Positions 1 to 5,120 of a stretch of DNA of 5,120 nt are shown one piece after another. Both the position numbers and the translations under genes were made by a program. Every line of letters starts with the position of its first letter. The stretch's first letter is position 1. Under the pieces are notes generated by a model. That model worked only from the letters and a program-made list of their open reading frames with translations, made no database searches and was not told the DNA's origin. Source of the DNA: Promethearchaeia archaeon (GTDB lineage: Archaea; Asgardarchaeota; Lokiarchaeia; Sigyniarchaeales; SOKP01); contig JAHQWX010000175.1 in NCBI GenBank assembly GCA_029856375.1, forward strand, positions 1-5,120, in the 5' to 3' direction.

Positions 1-98
1 GGGACAGGTGGGGCTTCGAACGCAGGTCTAGGTTTAAGCTCTGGGATAGGTGGGGCTTCGAACGCAGGTTCTGGTTCTGGGACAGGTGGAGTCTCAAG
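1..98 (-). repeat. Tandem in-frame repeats encoding a Pro-rich tail
   Basis: A 27-nt unit at 1-27 recurs at 43-69 with one C/T difference, and its first part recurs at 79-90. The spacing is 42 and then 36 nt, both multiples of three, so the frame is kept (14 and 12 residues). On the minus strand the copies encode PPVP/PPIP followed by acidic or proline residues and PAFEA. The copy nearest the G domain is the most diverged (PALETPPVP). The array may continue beyond the left edge. Confidence 0.85.
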
Positions 99-722
99 TG
101 CTGGTTTCGCAGCAAATATTGACCCTTTTTTTGCTGCAAACATTTCTGGTGTAACTAGTTCCTTTTGACCTAGTAATTCCTTTGGCACTTCTAAATCCAT
201 CATTAAATAAGCTAAGACAGCAAAACAATCACCAACACCTTCTCCTGATTTTGCGCTTGTTTCTAGATAATAAAGACTAAATTTTGTTGCAAAATATTCT
301 ATGTCGCTGGAACTTACGACCCTATCTTCAATTAAATCACTTTTATTTGCAATTAAAAGCATTGGAATATCTGGTTTGGTATTTGATTTTATTTCTTCAA
401 TCCAATTAGGAAGATGCTCGAAACTCTCAGAATTTGTTAAGTCAAATACTAATAAAGCACCTAAAGCACCTCGATAATACATTGGTCTGACCGATGAAAA
501 ACGTTCCTGACCTCCAGTATCCCATAACTGGAGTTTGCATTTTCTAATTCCTTCGTCAGTTTCGACCTCAATTGTTTTAATGTGAAAATCGACGCCAATG
601 GTGAGTTTATATTCTTTTTCGAAGAAACCTTTAGTGAATCGGATGGTAAGCGCGGTTTTGCCCACCCCACCATCCCCACAAACAATAGCTTTAAAGAGAA
701 AGTCGTATCCAGAATCTGACAT
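1..722 (-). CDS. Rab/Ras-like small GTPase with proline-rich repeat tail (C-terminus off the window)
   Basis: The reading frame is open from the ATG at 722-720 to the left edge and gives 240 complete codons with no stop. All five G motifs are visible: P-loop GDGGVGKT (residues 16-23), switch I Thr41 in TIGVDF, WDTGGQERF (67-75), NKSD (126-129) and ETSAK (154-158). The 165-residue G domain is complete. The switch I and II sequences are most like the Rab family, which acts in membrane trafficking in eukaryotes. The archaeal role is unknown. The G3 motif reads DTGGQ where Rab and Ras usually have DTAGQ; the catalytic-type Gln72 is kept. After about residue 206 the chain becomes a Pro/Glu/Ala-rich repeat tail (PPVP, PAFEA). 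The true C-terminus is unseen, so a lipidation motif or further domain cannot be judged. No Shine-Dalgarno is seen, and a stop codon lies just upstream in frame, which supports this start. The gene is divergent from the HPS-RraA gene. Confidence 0.95.
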   Translation of the reverse strand, partial: MSDSGYDFLFKAIVCGDGGVGKTALTIRFTKGFFEKEYKLTIGVDFHIKTIEVETDEGIRKCKLQLWDTGGQERFSSVRPMYYRGALGALLVFDLTNSESFEHLPNWIEEIKSNTKPDIPMLLIANKSDLIEDRVVSSSDIEYFATKFSLYYLETSAKSGEGVGDCFAVLAYLMMDLEVPKELLGQKELVTPEMFAAKKGSIFAAKPALETPPVPEPEPAFEAPPIPELKPRPAFEAPPV

Positions 723-795
723 TTTACATTTATTTTAATTTGATTTTTCTATCCTACGAAGTAACAAACTATTAAGTATAATATCTAGGTTTATA

Positions 796-803
796 CTTTT
801 ATA
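796..803 (-). promoter_or_regulatory. Candidate TATA box for the Rab-like GTPase gene
   Basis: Read on the minus strand this is TATAAAAG, a good match to an archaeal TATA box. It lies about 74 nt before the ATG, which would predict a leader of roughly 50 nt. The whole intergenic stretch is very AT-rich, so chance matches are likely. I could not identify a convincing BRE. Confidence 0.3.
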
Positions 804-874
804 TTTTGATATTCCTTAATTTCACGAAAATTTAATTATAATAACTCTATTTTTTTTTCCTTAATTTTCTTAAC

Positions 875-886
875 TTTAAAAAATAT
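875..886 (+). promoter_or_regulatory. Candidate TATA box for the HPS-RraA gene
   Basis: TTTAAAAAATAT resembles the archaeal TATA consensus. A transcription start about 25 nt downstream would fall near 905 and give a leader of about 48 nt before the ATG at 953. The rest of the 723-952 gap is AT-rich, includes a run of nine T at 850-858, and shows no other structure I can support. Confidence 0.3.
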
Positions 887-952
887 GTCAGATTAAGATT
901 TATTGTCGCTATCATTTTGCTAATACGCGATAAAGGAAATTATCTGATAAAG

Positions 953-2290
953 ATGGATAGAAAAAAAGGCGATCCAATATTTCAAATTGCACTTGATTTG
1001 GTAAATCTACATAGAGCAATCAAAATAGCTGAAGAGGCGGTAAAAGGAGGTGCCCAATGGATTGAGGCGGGAACTCCACTCATAAAATCTGAAGGAATGA
1101 ATGCAGTTCGAGAATTAAAAAAGAAATTTCCAAACCATACAATCGTTGCAGATATGAAAACTGTTGATGGAGGCACGGCAGAAATAGAAATGGCAGCAAA
1201 AGCAGGAGCAGGAGTCGTTTTAATGCTTGGTGTGAGTGATAACGCGTCTGTTACTGAAGCTATTTTAGCTAGTAAGAAATACGGTGTAAAACTAGGTTGC
1301 GATCTGATTGATGTGGAAGGTGAAAAATTCGTAGATCGAGCGTTAGAATTAGAAGAAATGGGTGTAGATATTATATGCGTTCATGTAGGTGTCGACCAAC
1401 AAACTATTTACGGCGGTAAAAAGACTATTGAATTAACGAGAAAGGTTGCAGAAAAGCTTAAACCCACAACATTAATCGCTACTGCTGGAGGATTAAATAG
1501 CGAAACGGTTAATAAAGCAAGAGAAGCAGGTGCTGATATCATTATTGTTGGAGGTGCGCTCTATAAAGCAAAAAAACCCGAGGAATCCGCCCGAACGATT
1601 TGGAAAGCAATTAAAGAAGCAAAATCTATTAAGTCCGAATTGTTCAAGAAGTATAGCGATGAGGAATTATATGAAGTATTCATGAAAGTCTCAACACCCA
1701 ATATTTCGGACGCTATGCATAGGGAAGGAGAATTCCAAGACCTTTTCCCTGTATGGATTGGATCTGAAGAAGAACCGATTAAGTTTGCAGGTCCTGCTGT
1801 AACTGTTCGAGCATATAATGGGGATTGGAGTAAACCCGTAGAAGCCATTGATGTAGCTCAAGAAGGAGATGTTATCGTTATCGATGCATGCGAAGGAAGA
1901 GACGCAGTTTGGGGTGAACTTGCGTCATGGAGTTGCAAAAAAAAGGGAGTTGCAGCTGTAATTATTGACGGTGCCATTAGAGATGTAGACGACATTAGAA
2001 ATATCAAATTTCCCGCATTTGCGCGATATATTACACCAACTGCGGGAGAACCCAGAGGCATGGGAGAAATCAATACACCAATAGAATGTGCAGGTCAAAA
2101 AGTTGAACCTGGAGATTGGATTATCGGCGACCAATCTGGAGTTGTTGTAGTCCCTAAACATAAAGCTAAAGAAATCGCGAACAGAGCTATTGATGTATTA
2201 GAAAGAGAAAATCGAATTAGAGAAGAAATTCAGAGAGGTTCTACGCTTTCTAAGGTATTAAAGTTAAAGAAATGGGAAAAATTTGGTTAA
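953..2290 (+). CDS. 3-hexulose-6-phosphate synthase fused to an RraA-like domain
   Basis: The 445-residue protein has two domains. Residues 1-222 are a 3-hexulose-6-phosphate synthase (HPS) barrel of the OMP decarboxylase superfamily. It shows ALDL with Asp15, IEAGTPLIKSEG (37-48), the ADMKTVD signature with Asp67, Lys69 and Asp72, VHVG with His144, and the phosphate-binding end IIVGGALYKA (197-206). HPS condenses formaldehyde with ribulose 5-phosphate or runs in reverse; in archaea lacking a pentose phosphate pathway the reverse direction supplies ribulose 5-phosphate. Residues 245-445 are RraA-like: STPNISDAM (247-255), GELA (321-324), DGAIRDVDD (339-347) and GDQSGVVVVP (392-401). The pattern Gly-Glu, about 20 residues, Arg-Asp-x-x-Asp is that of metal-dependent RraA-fold aldolases/decarboxylases, so this half may be catalytic; its substrate is unknown. 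The fusion is known from other archaea. An in-frame TTG at 917 would add 12 residues, but homologues begin close to the ATG used here. GGA at 935-937 is too far upstream to be a strong ribosome site. Confidence 0.95.
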   Translation: MDRKKGDPIFQIALDLVNLHRAIKIAEEAVKGGAQWIEAGTPLIKSEGMNAVRELKKKFPNHTIVADMKTVDGGTAEIEMAAKAGAGVVLMLGVSDNASVTEAILASKKYGVKLGCDLIDVEGEKFVDRALELEEMGVDIICVHVGVDQQTIYGGKKTIELTRKVAEKLKPTTLIATAGGLNSETVNKAREAGADIIIVGGALYKAKKPEESARTIWKAIKEAKSIKSELFKKYSDEELYEVFMKVSTPNISDAMHREGEFQDLFPVWIGSEEEPIKFAGPAVTVRAYNGDWSKPVEAIDVAQEGDVIVIDACEGRDAVWGELASWSCKKKGVAAVIIDGAIRDVDDIRNIKFPAFARYITPTAGEPRGMGEINTPIECAGQKVEPGDWIIGDQSGVVVVPKHKAKEIANRAIDVLERENRIREEIQRGSTLSKVLKLKKWEKFG

Positions 2291-2346
2291 GTTCCATGTC
2301 TTCGATATATCCACAATCAAAAAATTAAAGTACAATAAATAATTAA

Positions 2347-2354
2347 TTTTATTA
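2347..2354 (+). promoter_or_regulatory. Weak candidate TATA element for tRNA-Cys
   Basis: TTTTATTA begins 26 nt before the mature 5' end, about the distance expected for an archaeal TATA box if the leader is very short. A better-looking TATAATA at 2361-2367 is too close to drive the tRNA. The 2291-2372 gap is uniformly AT-rich, so this call is weak. Confidence 0.25.
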
Positions 2355-2372
2355 CAATTTTATAATACTTAA

Positions 2373-2474
2373 GCCAGCGTCGCTTAGTGGTTTAGCGCCA
2401 GCCTGCAGAGTTGGTTTACGTGAGTTCAATTTCTCTGGAAAATCTCCAAAGAAGGACAAATCTCACCGCTGGCT
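2373..2474 (+). tRNA. tRNA-Cys (GCA) with an intron in the T-loop
   Basis: The acceptor stem GCCAGCG (2373-2379) pairs perfectly with CGCTGGC (2467-2473). The discriminator is T2474, the base expected for tRNA-Cys, and no CCA is encoded. The anticodon stem is CCAGC/GTTGG (2398-2402 with 2410-2414) around the loop CTGCAGA, giving anticodon GCA at 2405-2407. The variable region is TTTAC and the T-stem is GTGAG/CTCAC (2420-2424 with 2462-2466). The T-loop is split: TTCAA, then about 30 extra nt, then AT. Removing them restores the standard loop TTCAAAT, and the region then closely follows methanogen tRNA-Cys as I recall it. The D-arm is weak: only three D-stem pairs (GCT/AGC) form, and T stands where A21 is usual. 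There is no intron at the canonical 37/38 site. Mature length is 72 nt plus added CCA. Confidence 0.92.
2430..2459 (+). other. tRNA intron between T-loop positions 58 and 59
   Basis: The predicted fold is a relaxed bulge-helix-bulge. A 4-bp central helix pairs GTTC (2424-2427) with GGAC (2454-2457), including one T-G wobble. A three-base bulge follows at 2428-2430, then an inner stem of 2431-2438 with 2446-2453 carrying one C/A mismatch and capped by a 7-nt loop. The second bulge is at 2458-2460. Cutting after the second base of each bulge gives exactly 2430-2459 and leaves the loop TTCAAAT. The outer helix is imperfect, because using G2424 in the central helix competes with the mature T-stem. 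Boundaries could shift by one base because A flanks both junctions. Confidence 0.75.
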
Positions 2475-2487
2475 TCTCCTTTATTTT
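2475..2487 (+). terminator. Possible T-rich terminator after tRNA-Cys
   Basis: A short pyrimidine-rich stretch ending in TTTATTTT directly follows the tRNA. Archaeal RNA polymerase often terminates at T-rich tracts without a hairpin. It also lies between convergent genes, where termination is expected. The run is interrupted by an A and is not strong. Confidence 0.3.
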
Positions 2488-2523
2488 ATAATGCAATTAA
2501 ATACGACTAAAATAGAAACTGAA

Positions 2524-3480
2524 TTAGATGATTATTACTTTGATGCTTTCTAATAAACTCAAGACATTAGACTTAACTAAATCGACCGATCCTTCCATTC
2601 TAAGTGCTTTTAAACTAAGAAATAAAGTTGCCGGTCTCCCTTCTCGGCCTAATGGTTGTGTTTGAAACATAGTAACATAAGTAAAAAAATCTTCAGTAAA
2701 ATCTAATTTTTCGGTTATTTTCACCCTTTCATCGGTAAGTTCTTGGAAGAATTCGAGATCCTCGTTTATTTTAGGAATAATTTTTGTGTCGTATTCGTGT
2801 GGATCAACAATTTCCTTATAAAAATCAGCAATGATAAGACCTTGCCGGGTAAATAATATTATATAATCGCAAGTGTATTTTGTGCCGAATTCTATTAATT
2901 TTTTGTTTGCTTCTTCTAGGAATATAATTTTATTTAGAGACGACGATAGAGCTTTGGTTAAGGAATAAATGTTATAAAAAGATGTTTCAAAAAATTTAAA
3001 GCTCATGTCAGGATTAACTTTTTTTATTAAATCCTTTAACATCTGCTTCCTAGCTTCATATTCCTCCAAATTTTTTATTTCTGGGTCGAATTTATGGAAA
3101 CAAATGTTAATTTCATTATTGTATTCGAGATCTCTGTAGATTTCTAATACTTCATGTAAATATTTTACTGAAGTTTCGAAACGTATTTCGTCTTGAATAT
3201 CAATTAAAAATAGAATTACATCCGTATTTTCGAAATATACTGGATGATCTAAATAAACTTTCCTGTATTTTTCTTGCCCTCCCATATCCCAGATGTTAAG
3301 CATATATTTTCCAAGGATATTGCATGTAGAGTAATCTATCTTGATTGTGGGCTTTAAATTAGTTACTTTCTCCCAAAAATTATATTTTTTTCTCAACGCT
3401 ATTAAATAACTCGACTTTCCCGCGTTATCAAGTCCAGCGAGCACAACTTTAATATCTTTTGATTCGGTATGATCCACCAT
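2524..3480 (-). CDS. Rag/Gtr-like GTPase with C-terminal roadblock/longin-like domain
   Basis: This 318-residue protein begins with a GTPase domain (about 8-186) of Arf/Rag type. Its motifs are P-loop GLDNAGKSS (16-24), Thr45 of switch I, WDMGGQ (64-69), HKFD (129-132) and ETSFYN (165-170). The HKxD form of the G4 motif, and the TS-aromatic pattern followed by a helix at the G5 position, are features of eukaryotic RagA/Gtr1 and RagC/Gtr2 rather than Arf, Ras or Rab. The rest (about 187-318) starts with a helix (LEEANKKLIEF) and a strand pair, CDYIILFTRQGLIIADF (204-220). This resembles the roadblock/longin-type dimerisation domain at the same place in Rag proteins. In eukaryotes Rag heterodimers sit on lysosomes and signal amino-acid status to TORC1; the archaeal role is not known. 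There is no N-terminal Gly2, so no Arf-type myristoylation site. The start ATG has no Shine-Dalgarno. The gene is convergent with tRNA-Cys and divergent from the transporter gene. The family is clear; the Rag assignment rests on motifs read by eye. Confidence 0.88.
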   Translation of the reverse strand: MVDHTESKDIKVVLAGLDNAGKSSYLIALRKKYNFWEKVTNLKPTIKIDYSTCNILGKYMLNIWDMGGQEKYRKVYLDHPVYFENTDVILFLIDIQDEIRFETSVKYLHEVLEIYRDLEYNNEINICFHKFDPEIKNLEEYEARKQMLKDLIKKVNPDMSFKFFETSFYNIYSLTKALSSSLNKIIFLEEANKKLIEFGTKYTCDYIILFTRQGLIIADFYKEIVDPHEYDTKIIPKINEDLEFFQELTDERVKITEKLDFTEDFFTYVTMFQTQPLGREGRPATLFLSLKALRMEGSVDLVKSNVLSLLESIKVIII

Positions 3481-3518
3481 TATTATAATTTATGGGATTT
3501 GTTATTAATTAATTTTTA

Positions 3519-3528
3519 TTATATAAAA
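3519..3528. promoter_or_regulatory. Palindromic TATA element between divergent genes
   Basis: TTATATAA (3519-3526) is a perfect palindrome and is followed by AA, so it reads as a TATA box on both strands. It lies 36 nt before the transporter ATG at 3563 and 38 nt before the GTPase ATG at 3480. Initiation about 25 nt away would give leaders of roughly 10-15 nt both ways. One TATA box could serve both genes, but this is inferred from sequence alone in an AT-rich spacer. Confidence 0.4.
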
Positions 3529-3562
3529 TGAAATAAATAAGGTTTCGGATTTTATTACTTAC

Positions 3563-4519
3563 ATGTCGGAGATTTTTGGTTATTTATTAACAATCGATGC
3601 GATAATAACTTGGGGACTAGCAAGTTTAGTATATAAGTATGGATTAAGGAAAACCAACGCTCAAGCAACTCTTTTATCGCGCCTTTTAATTGTTACTCTT
3701 TCGACATTTGTATTATCCCTATTTTTAGGTAATTATTCTCTAATATTAGAATTGAACAATCAGGAATTATTCGACTATGTCGTTGCTTCTATTATTTCTG
3801 GAATCTCTGTTACTGTTGGAGATTTAATGTACTTTTATTCCTTAAAAAAAATTGATGCTTCAAGAGCATTTCCCTTAACTGCGTTATCCTTAGTTTTCGT
3901 ATATCCATTTTCAGCCCTATTTTTTGGAGAACAAATCACAATACATGTCTTAGTTGGGGGTATATTAATGCTTTCGAGCGTGGTCTTGATAAGTTCTAAA
4001 GATAAAGCCGATATTAATAGTAATAAAGATTTAGATTTAAAATCGAACGAAATAAACGAGGAGAGAGACCAAGAAGATCTATTAATTGGGGTAATTTTAG
4101 CTTTAGGAACCGCGTTTTTCTGGGCTTTATCAATCGTTTCATTTAATCAAGCTAGGATCGTTAGCAATGATGTTTTTATAACAAATTTCGTAAGAATAAT
4201 TTTTGCTACGATTTTTATCGCGATTGTTGGTTTATTTAACAAGGAATATTACGGAACCTTTAAAAAAGAGAATAGATCTGATGTAAAATACTACCTCTAT
4301 ATTGGAATTGCAGCTTCGCTTTCGTTAGGGTTTGCAGATTCGCTGTTTTATATGGCTGCTGAAATAAACGGTTTAATAATCACTAGCACGATAACGGCCT
4401 GCACCCCTCTTGTTCAACAAATATTTGCAGTTCTTATATTAAAGGAGAAGTTCCGAAAAAGAATAATAATTGGAATTATTTTAATTATTGCAGGAAATTA
4501 TATTATAATTTTTTGGTGA
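3563..4519 (+). CDS. EamA/DMT-superfamily transporter, ten membrane helices
   Basis: This 318-residue membrane protein has about ten hydrophobic segments, near residues 5-26, 35-55, 70-93, 101-121, 126-144, 173-195, 204-224, 242-265, 270-292 and 299-318. They form two five-helix halves joined by a charged linker (146-171). The halves look like duplicated EamA units: GDLMYFYSLKKIDAS (86-100), then a Pro-containing helix and FFGEQIT, parallels ADSLFYMAAEING (258-270), then TACTPLVQQ and LILKEKF. Length and layout match drug/metabolite transporters, which move small solutes such as amino acids, nucleosides or sugar derivatives across the plasma membrane. The substrate cannot be told from sequence. 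The protein ends with the last helix. The start ATG is close to the predicted promoter and lacks a ribosome site. Archease follows 24 nt downstream on the same strand, so the two may be cotranscribed. Confidence 0.9.
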   Translation: MSEIFGYLLTIDAIITWGLASLVYKYGLRKTNAQATLLSRLLIVTLSTFVLSLFLGNYSLILELNNQELFDYVVASIISGISVTVGDLMYFYSLKKIDASRAFPLTALSLVFVYPFSALFFGEQITIHVLVGGILMLSSVVLISSKDKADINSNKDLDLKSNEINEERDQEDLLIGVILALGTAFFWALSIVSFNQARIVSNDVFITNFVRIIFATIFIAIVGLFNKEYYGTFKKENRSDVKYYLYIGIAASLSLGFADSLFYMAAEINGLIITSTITACTPLVQQIFAVLILKEKFRKRIIIGIILIIAGNYIIIFW

Positions 4520-4543
4520 ATAAAAGACTATCGGGTTCATATT

Positions 4544-4978
4544 ATGAGTAATAAGGGCTATGAGTTCTTAGAACATATATCAGATGTCCAAGTAAGAAGT
4601 TGGGGTCCAAATTTAAAAGAAGCCTTTTCACAAGCTGCATTAGGTTTATTTGATACAATCACAGAGATTAAAAATGTAGAAATGAAATTATCAAAATCAA
4701 TAAAAATCACATCTGAAGATAAGGAATCGTTATTATTCGATTTTTTAACCGAATTATTATATCTTTTTGATACAGAAGATTTAGTATTTTCTTATATTGA
4801 AGTGTTGAAAATTAAAAAAGAAACCGGAAATTTCTCGCTAGAAGCGAGCTTGAAGGGGGATATTTACGATCCGGAAAAGCATTCAATCGGTACAGAAGTT
4901 AAAGCAATAACTTATTCATATATGAAGATTGAAGAATTACAAGAAAAAGTAGTAATTGAAGTAATTTTTGATATCTAA
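4544..4978 (+). CDS. Archease, activator of the RtcB RNA ligase
   Basis: The 144-residue length is typical for archease. Family landmarks run end to end: FLEHISDVQV (8-17) with Asp14 in the conserved H-x-x-D position, GPNLKEAFSQAALGLFD (21-37), ESLLFDFLTELLYLFDTE (61-78), GDIYDPEKHSIGTEVKAITY (105-124) and the terminal DI (143-144). Asp14, Lys120 and Asp143 fit the positions I recall as metal-binding or functionally essential. Archease speeds RtcB guanylylation and lets the ligase turn over many times, so it supports tRNA exon joining. The RtcB gene is its convergent neighbour, 2 bp away, which fits this role strongly. The gene follows the transporter by 24 nt with only a weak G-rich stretch (GGG at 4533-4535) upstream, so it may share that transcript. 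The usual H-T-A-D motif reads HISD here, a conservative change. Confidence 0.97.
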   Translation: MSNKGYEFLEHISDVQVRSWGPNLKEAFSQAALGLFDTITEIKNVEMKLSKSIKITSEDKESLLFDFLTELLYLFDTEDLVFSYIEVLKIKKETGNFSLEASLKGDIYDPEKHSIGTEVKAITYSYMKIEELQEKVVIEVIFDI

Positions 4979-4980
4979 AT

Positions 4981-5120
4981 CTAACCTTTTACTACACCTA
5001 AAGGCACTAAACGCGCAATTTTTTTAATAATTTTTAAATCGTGGCTAACTTGAACGACTTGGTCAATATTTTTATAAGCTCCAGGAGCTTCTTCTGCTAA
5101 TACTTGCATTGAGGCCGCCT
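4981..5120 (-). CDS. rtcB: RtcB tRNA-splicing ligase, C-terminal fragment (N-terminus off the window)
   Basis: Read on the minus strand, the last 45 codons before a TAG stop (4983-4981) give the RtcB C-terminus: [18 protein letters not shown], then [13 protein letters not shown]. The ending PLGV-hydrophobic-KG is the hallmark of the family. Tyr15 and Lys44 of the fragment are 30 and 1 residues from the end, matching the positions I recall for Tyr451 and Lys480 of Pyrococcus RtcB, which contact the guanylate. RtcB joins RNA ends carrying 2',3'-cyclic phosphate and 5'-OH, the products of archaeal tRNA intron cleavage, using GTP and Mn2+. The active-site His and metal ligands are upstream and not visible. 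The stop lies 2 bp from the archease stop, so there is essentially no intergenic space for separate terminators. Confidence 0.95.
   Translation of the reverse strand, partial: AASMQVLAEEAPGAYKNIDQVVQVSHDLKIIKKIARLVPLGVVKG

Noticed and set aside
1..98. Repeats read as a possible CRISPR array or mobile repeat
   Set aside because: Spacing is 42 and 36 nt, always a multiple of three, and the repeats are in frame within a coding tail with no unique spacers.
461..685. 74-codon minus-strand reading frame
   Set aside because: It lies wholly inside the Rab-like GTPase in another frame, and the product shows no family features.
917..952. Upstream TTG start adding 12 residues to HPS-RraA
   Set aside because: HPS proteins begin near MDRKKGDPIFQIALDL; the extra residues are not conserved as far as I know, and the codon is weaker than ATG at 953.
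982..2161. Several minus-strand reading frames of 64-95 codons opposite the HPS-RraA gene
   Set aside because: They are shadows of a well-conserved plus-strand gene and show no recognisable motifs.
2361..2367. TATAATA as the tRNA promoter
   Set aside because: It starts only 12 nt before the mature 5' end, too close for an archaeal TATA box serving this tRNA.
2425..2461. Extra tRNA bases read as a long variable arm of a Leu/Ser-type tRNA
   Set aside because: The bases lie between the two T-stem strands, not between the anticodon and T stems, and the anticodon is GCA with discriminator T as in tRNA-Cys.

Overview
This AT-rich window most likely comes from an Asgard archaeon (Promethearchaeota; Lokiarchaeia-like or a relative). 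It holds two eukaryote-like small GTPase genes, one Rab/Ras-like and one Rag/Gtr-like with an Arf-type P-loop. The other genes are typically archaeal: a 3-hexulose-6-phosphate synthase fused to an RraA-like domain, archease, the RtcB RNA ligase, and a tRNA interrupted by a small archaeal-type intron. Start codons mostly lack a Shine-Dalgarno sequence and AT-rich TATA-like boxes lie upstream, which also fits archaea. The lineage is an inference from gene content; no marker gene settles it.

Layout from left to right. (1) 1-722, minus strand: a Rab-like GTPase that runs off the left edge inside a proline-rich repeat tail. (2) 723-952: an AT-rich divergent promoter region. (3) 953-2290, plus strand: the HPS-RraA fusion. 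(4) 2373-2474, plus strand: tRNA-Cys(GCA) with an intron of about 30 nt inside the T-loop. (5) 2524-3480, minus strand: a Rag/Gtr-like GTPase with a C-terminal roadblock/longin-like region. (6) 3481-3562: a short divergent promoter with a palindromic TATA element. (7) 3563-4519, plus strand: a ten-helix EamA/DMT transporter. (8) 4544-4978, plus strand: archease. (9) 4981-5120, minus strand: the C-terminal end of RtcB, tail to tail with archease and only 2 bp away.

Two themes stand out. The first is RNA splicing: archease activates RtcB, the archaeal ligase that joins tRNA exons, and the window also holds a tRNA that needs such splicing at a non-canonical site. The second is the small-GTPase repertoire: two different Ras-superfamily branches about 2 kb apart, each with an added C-terminal module. 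The HPS-RraA fusion points to ribulose-monophosphate chemistry, which in many archaea supplies pentose phosphate. I found no CRISPR array, insertion sequence or clear defence cassette. The most unusual signal is the T-loop intron in tRNA-Cys.
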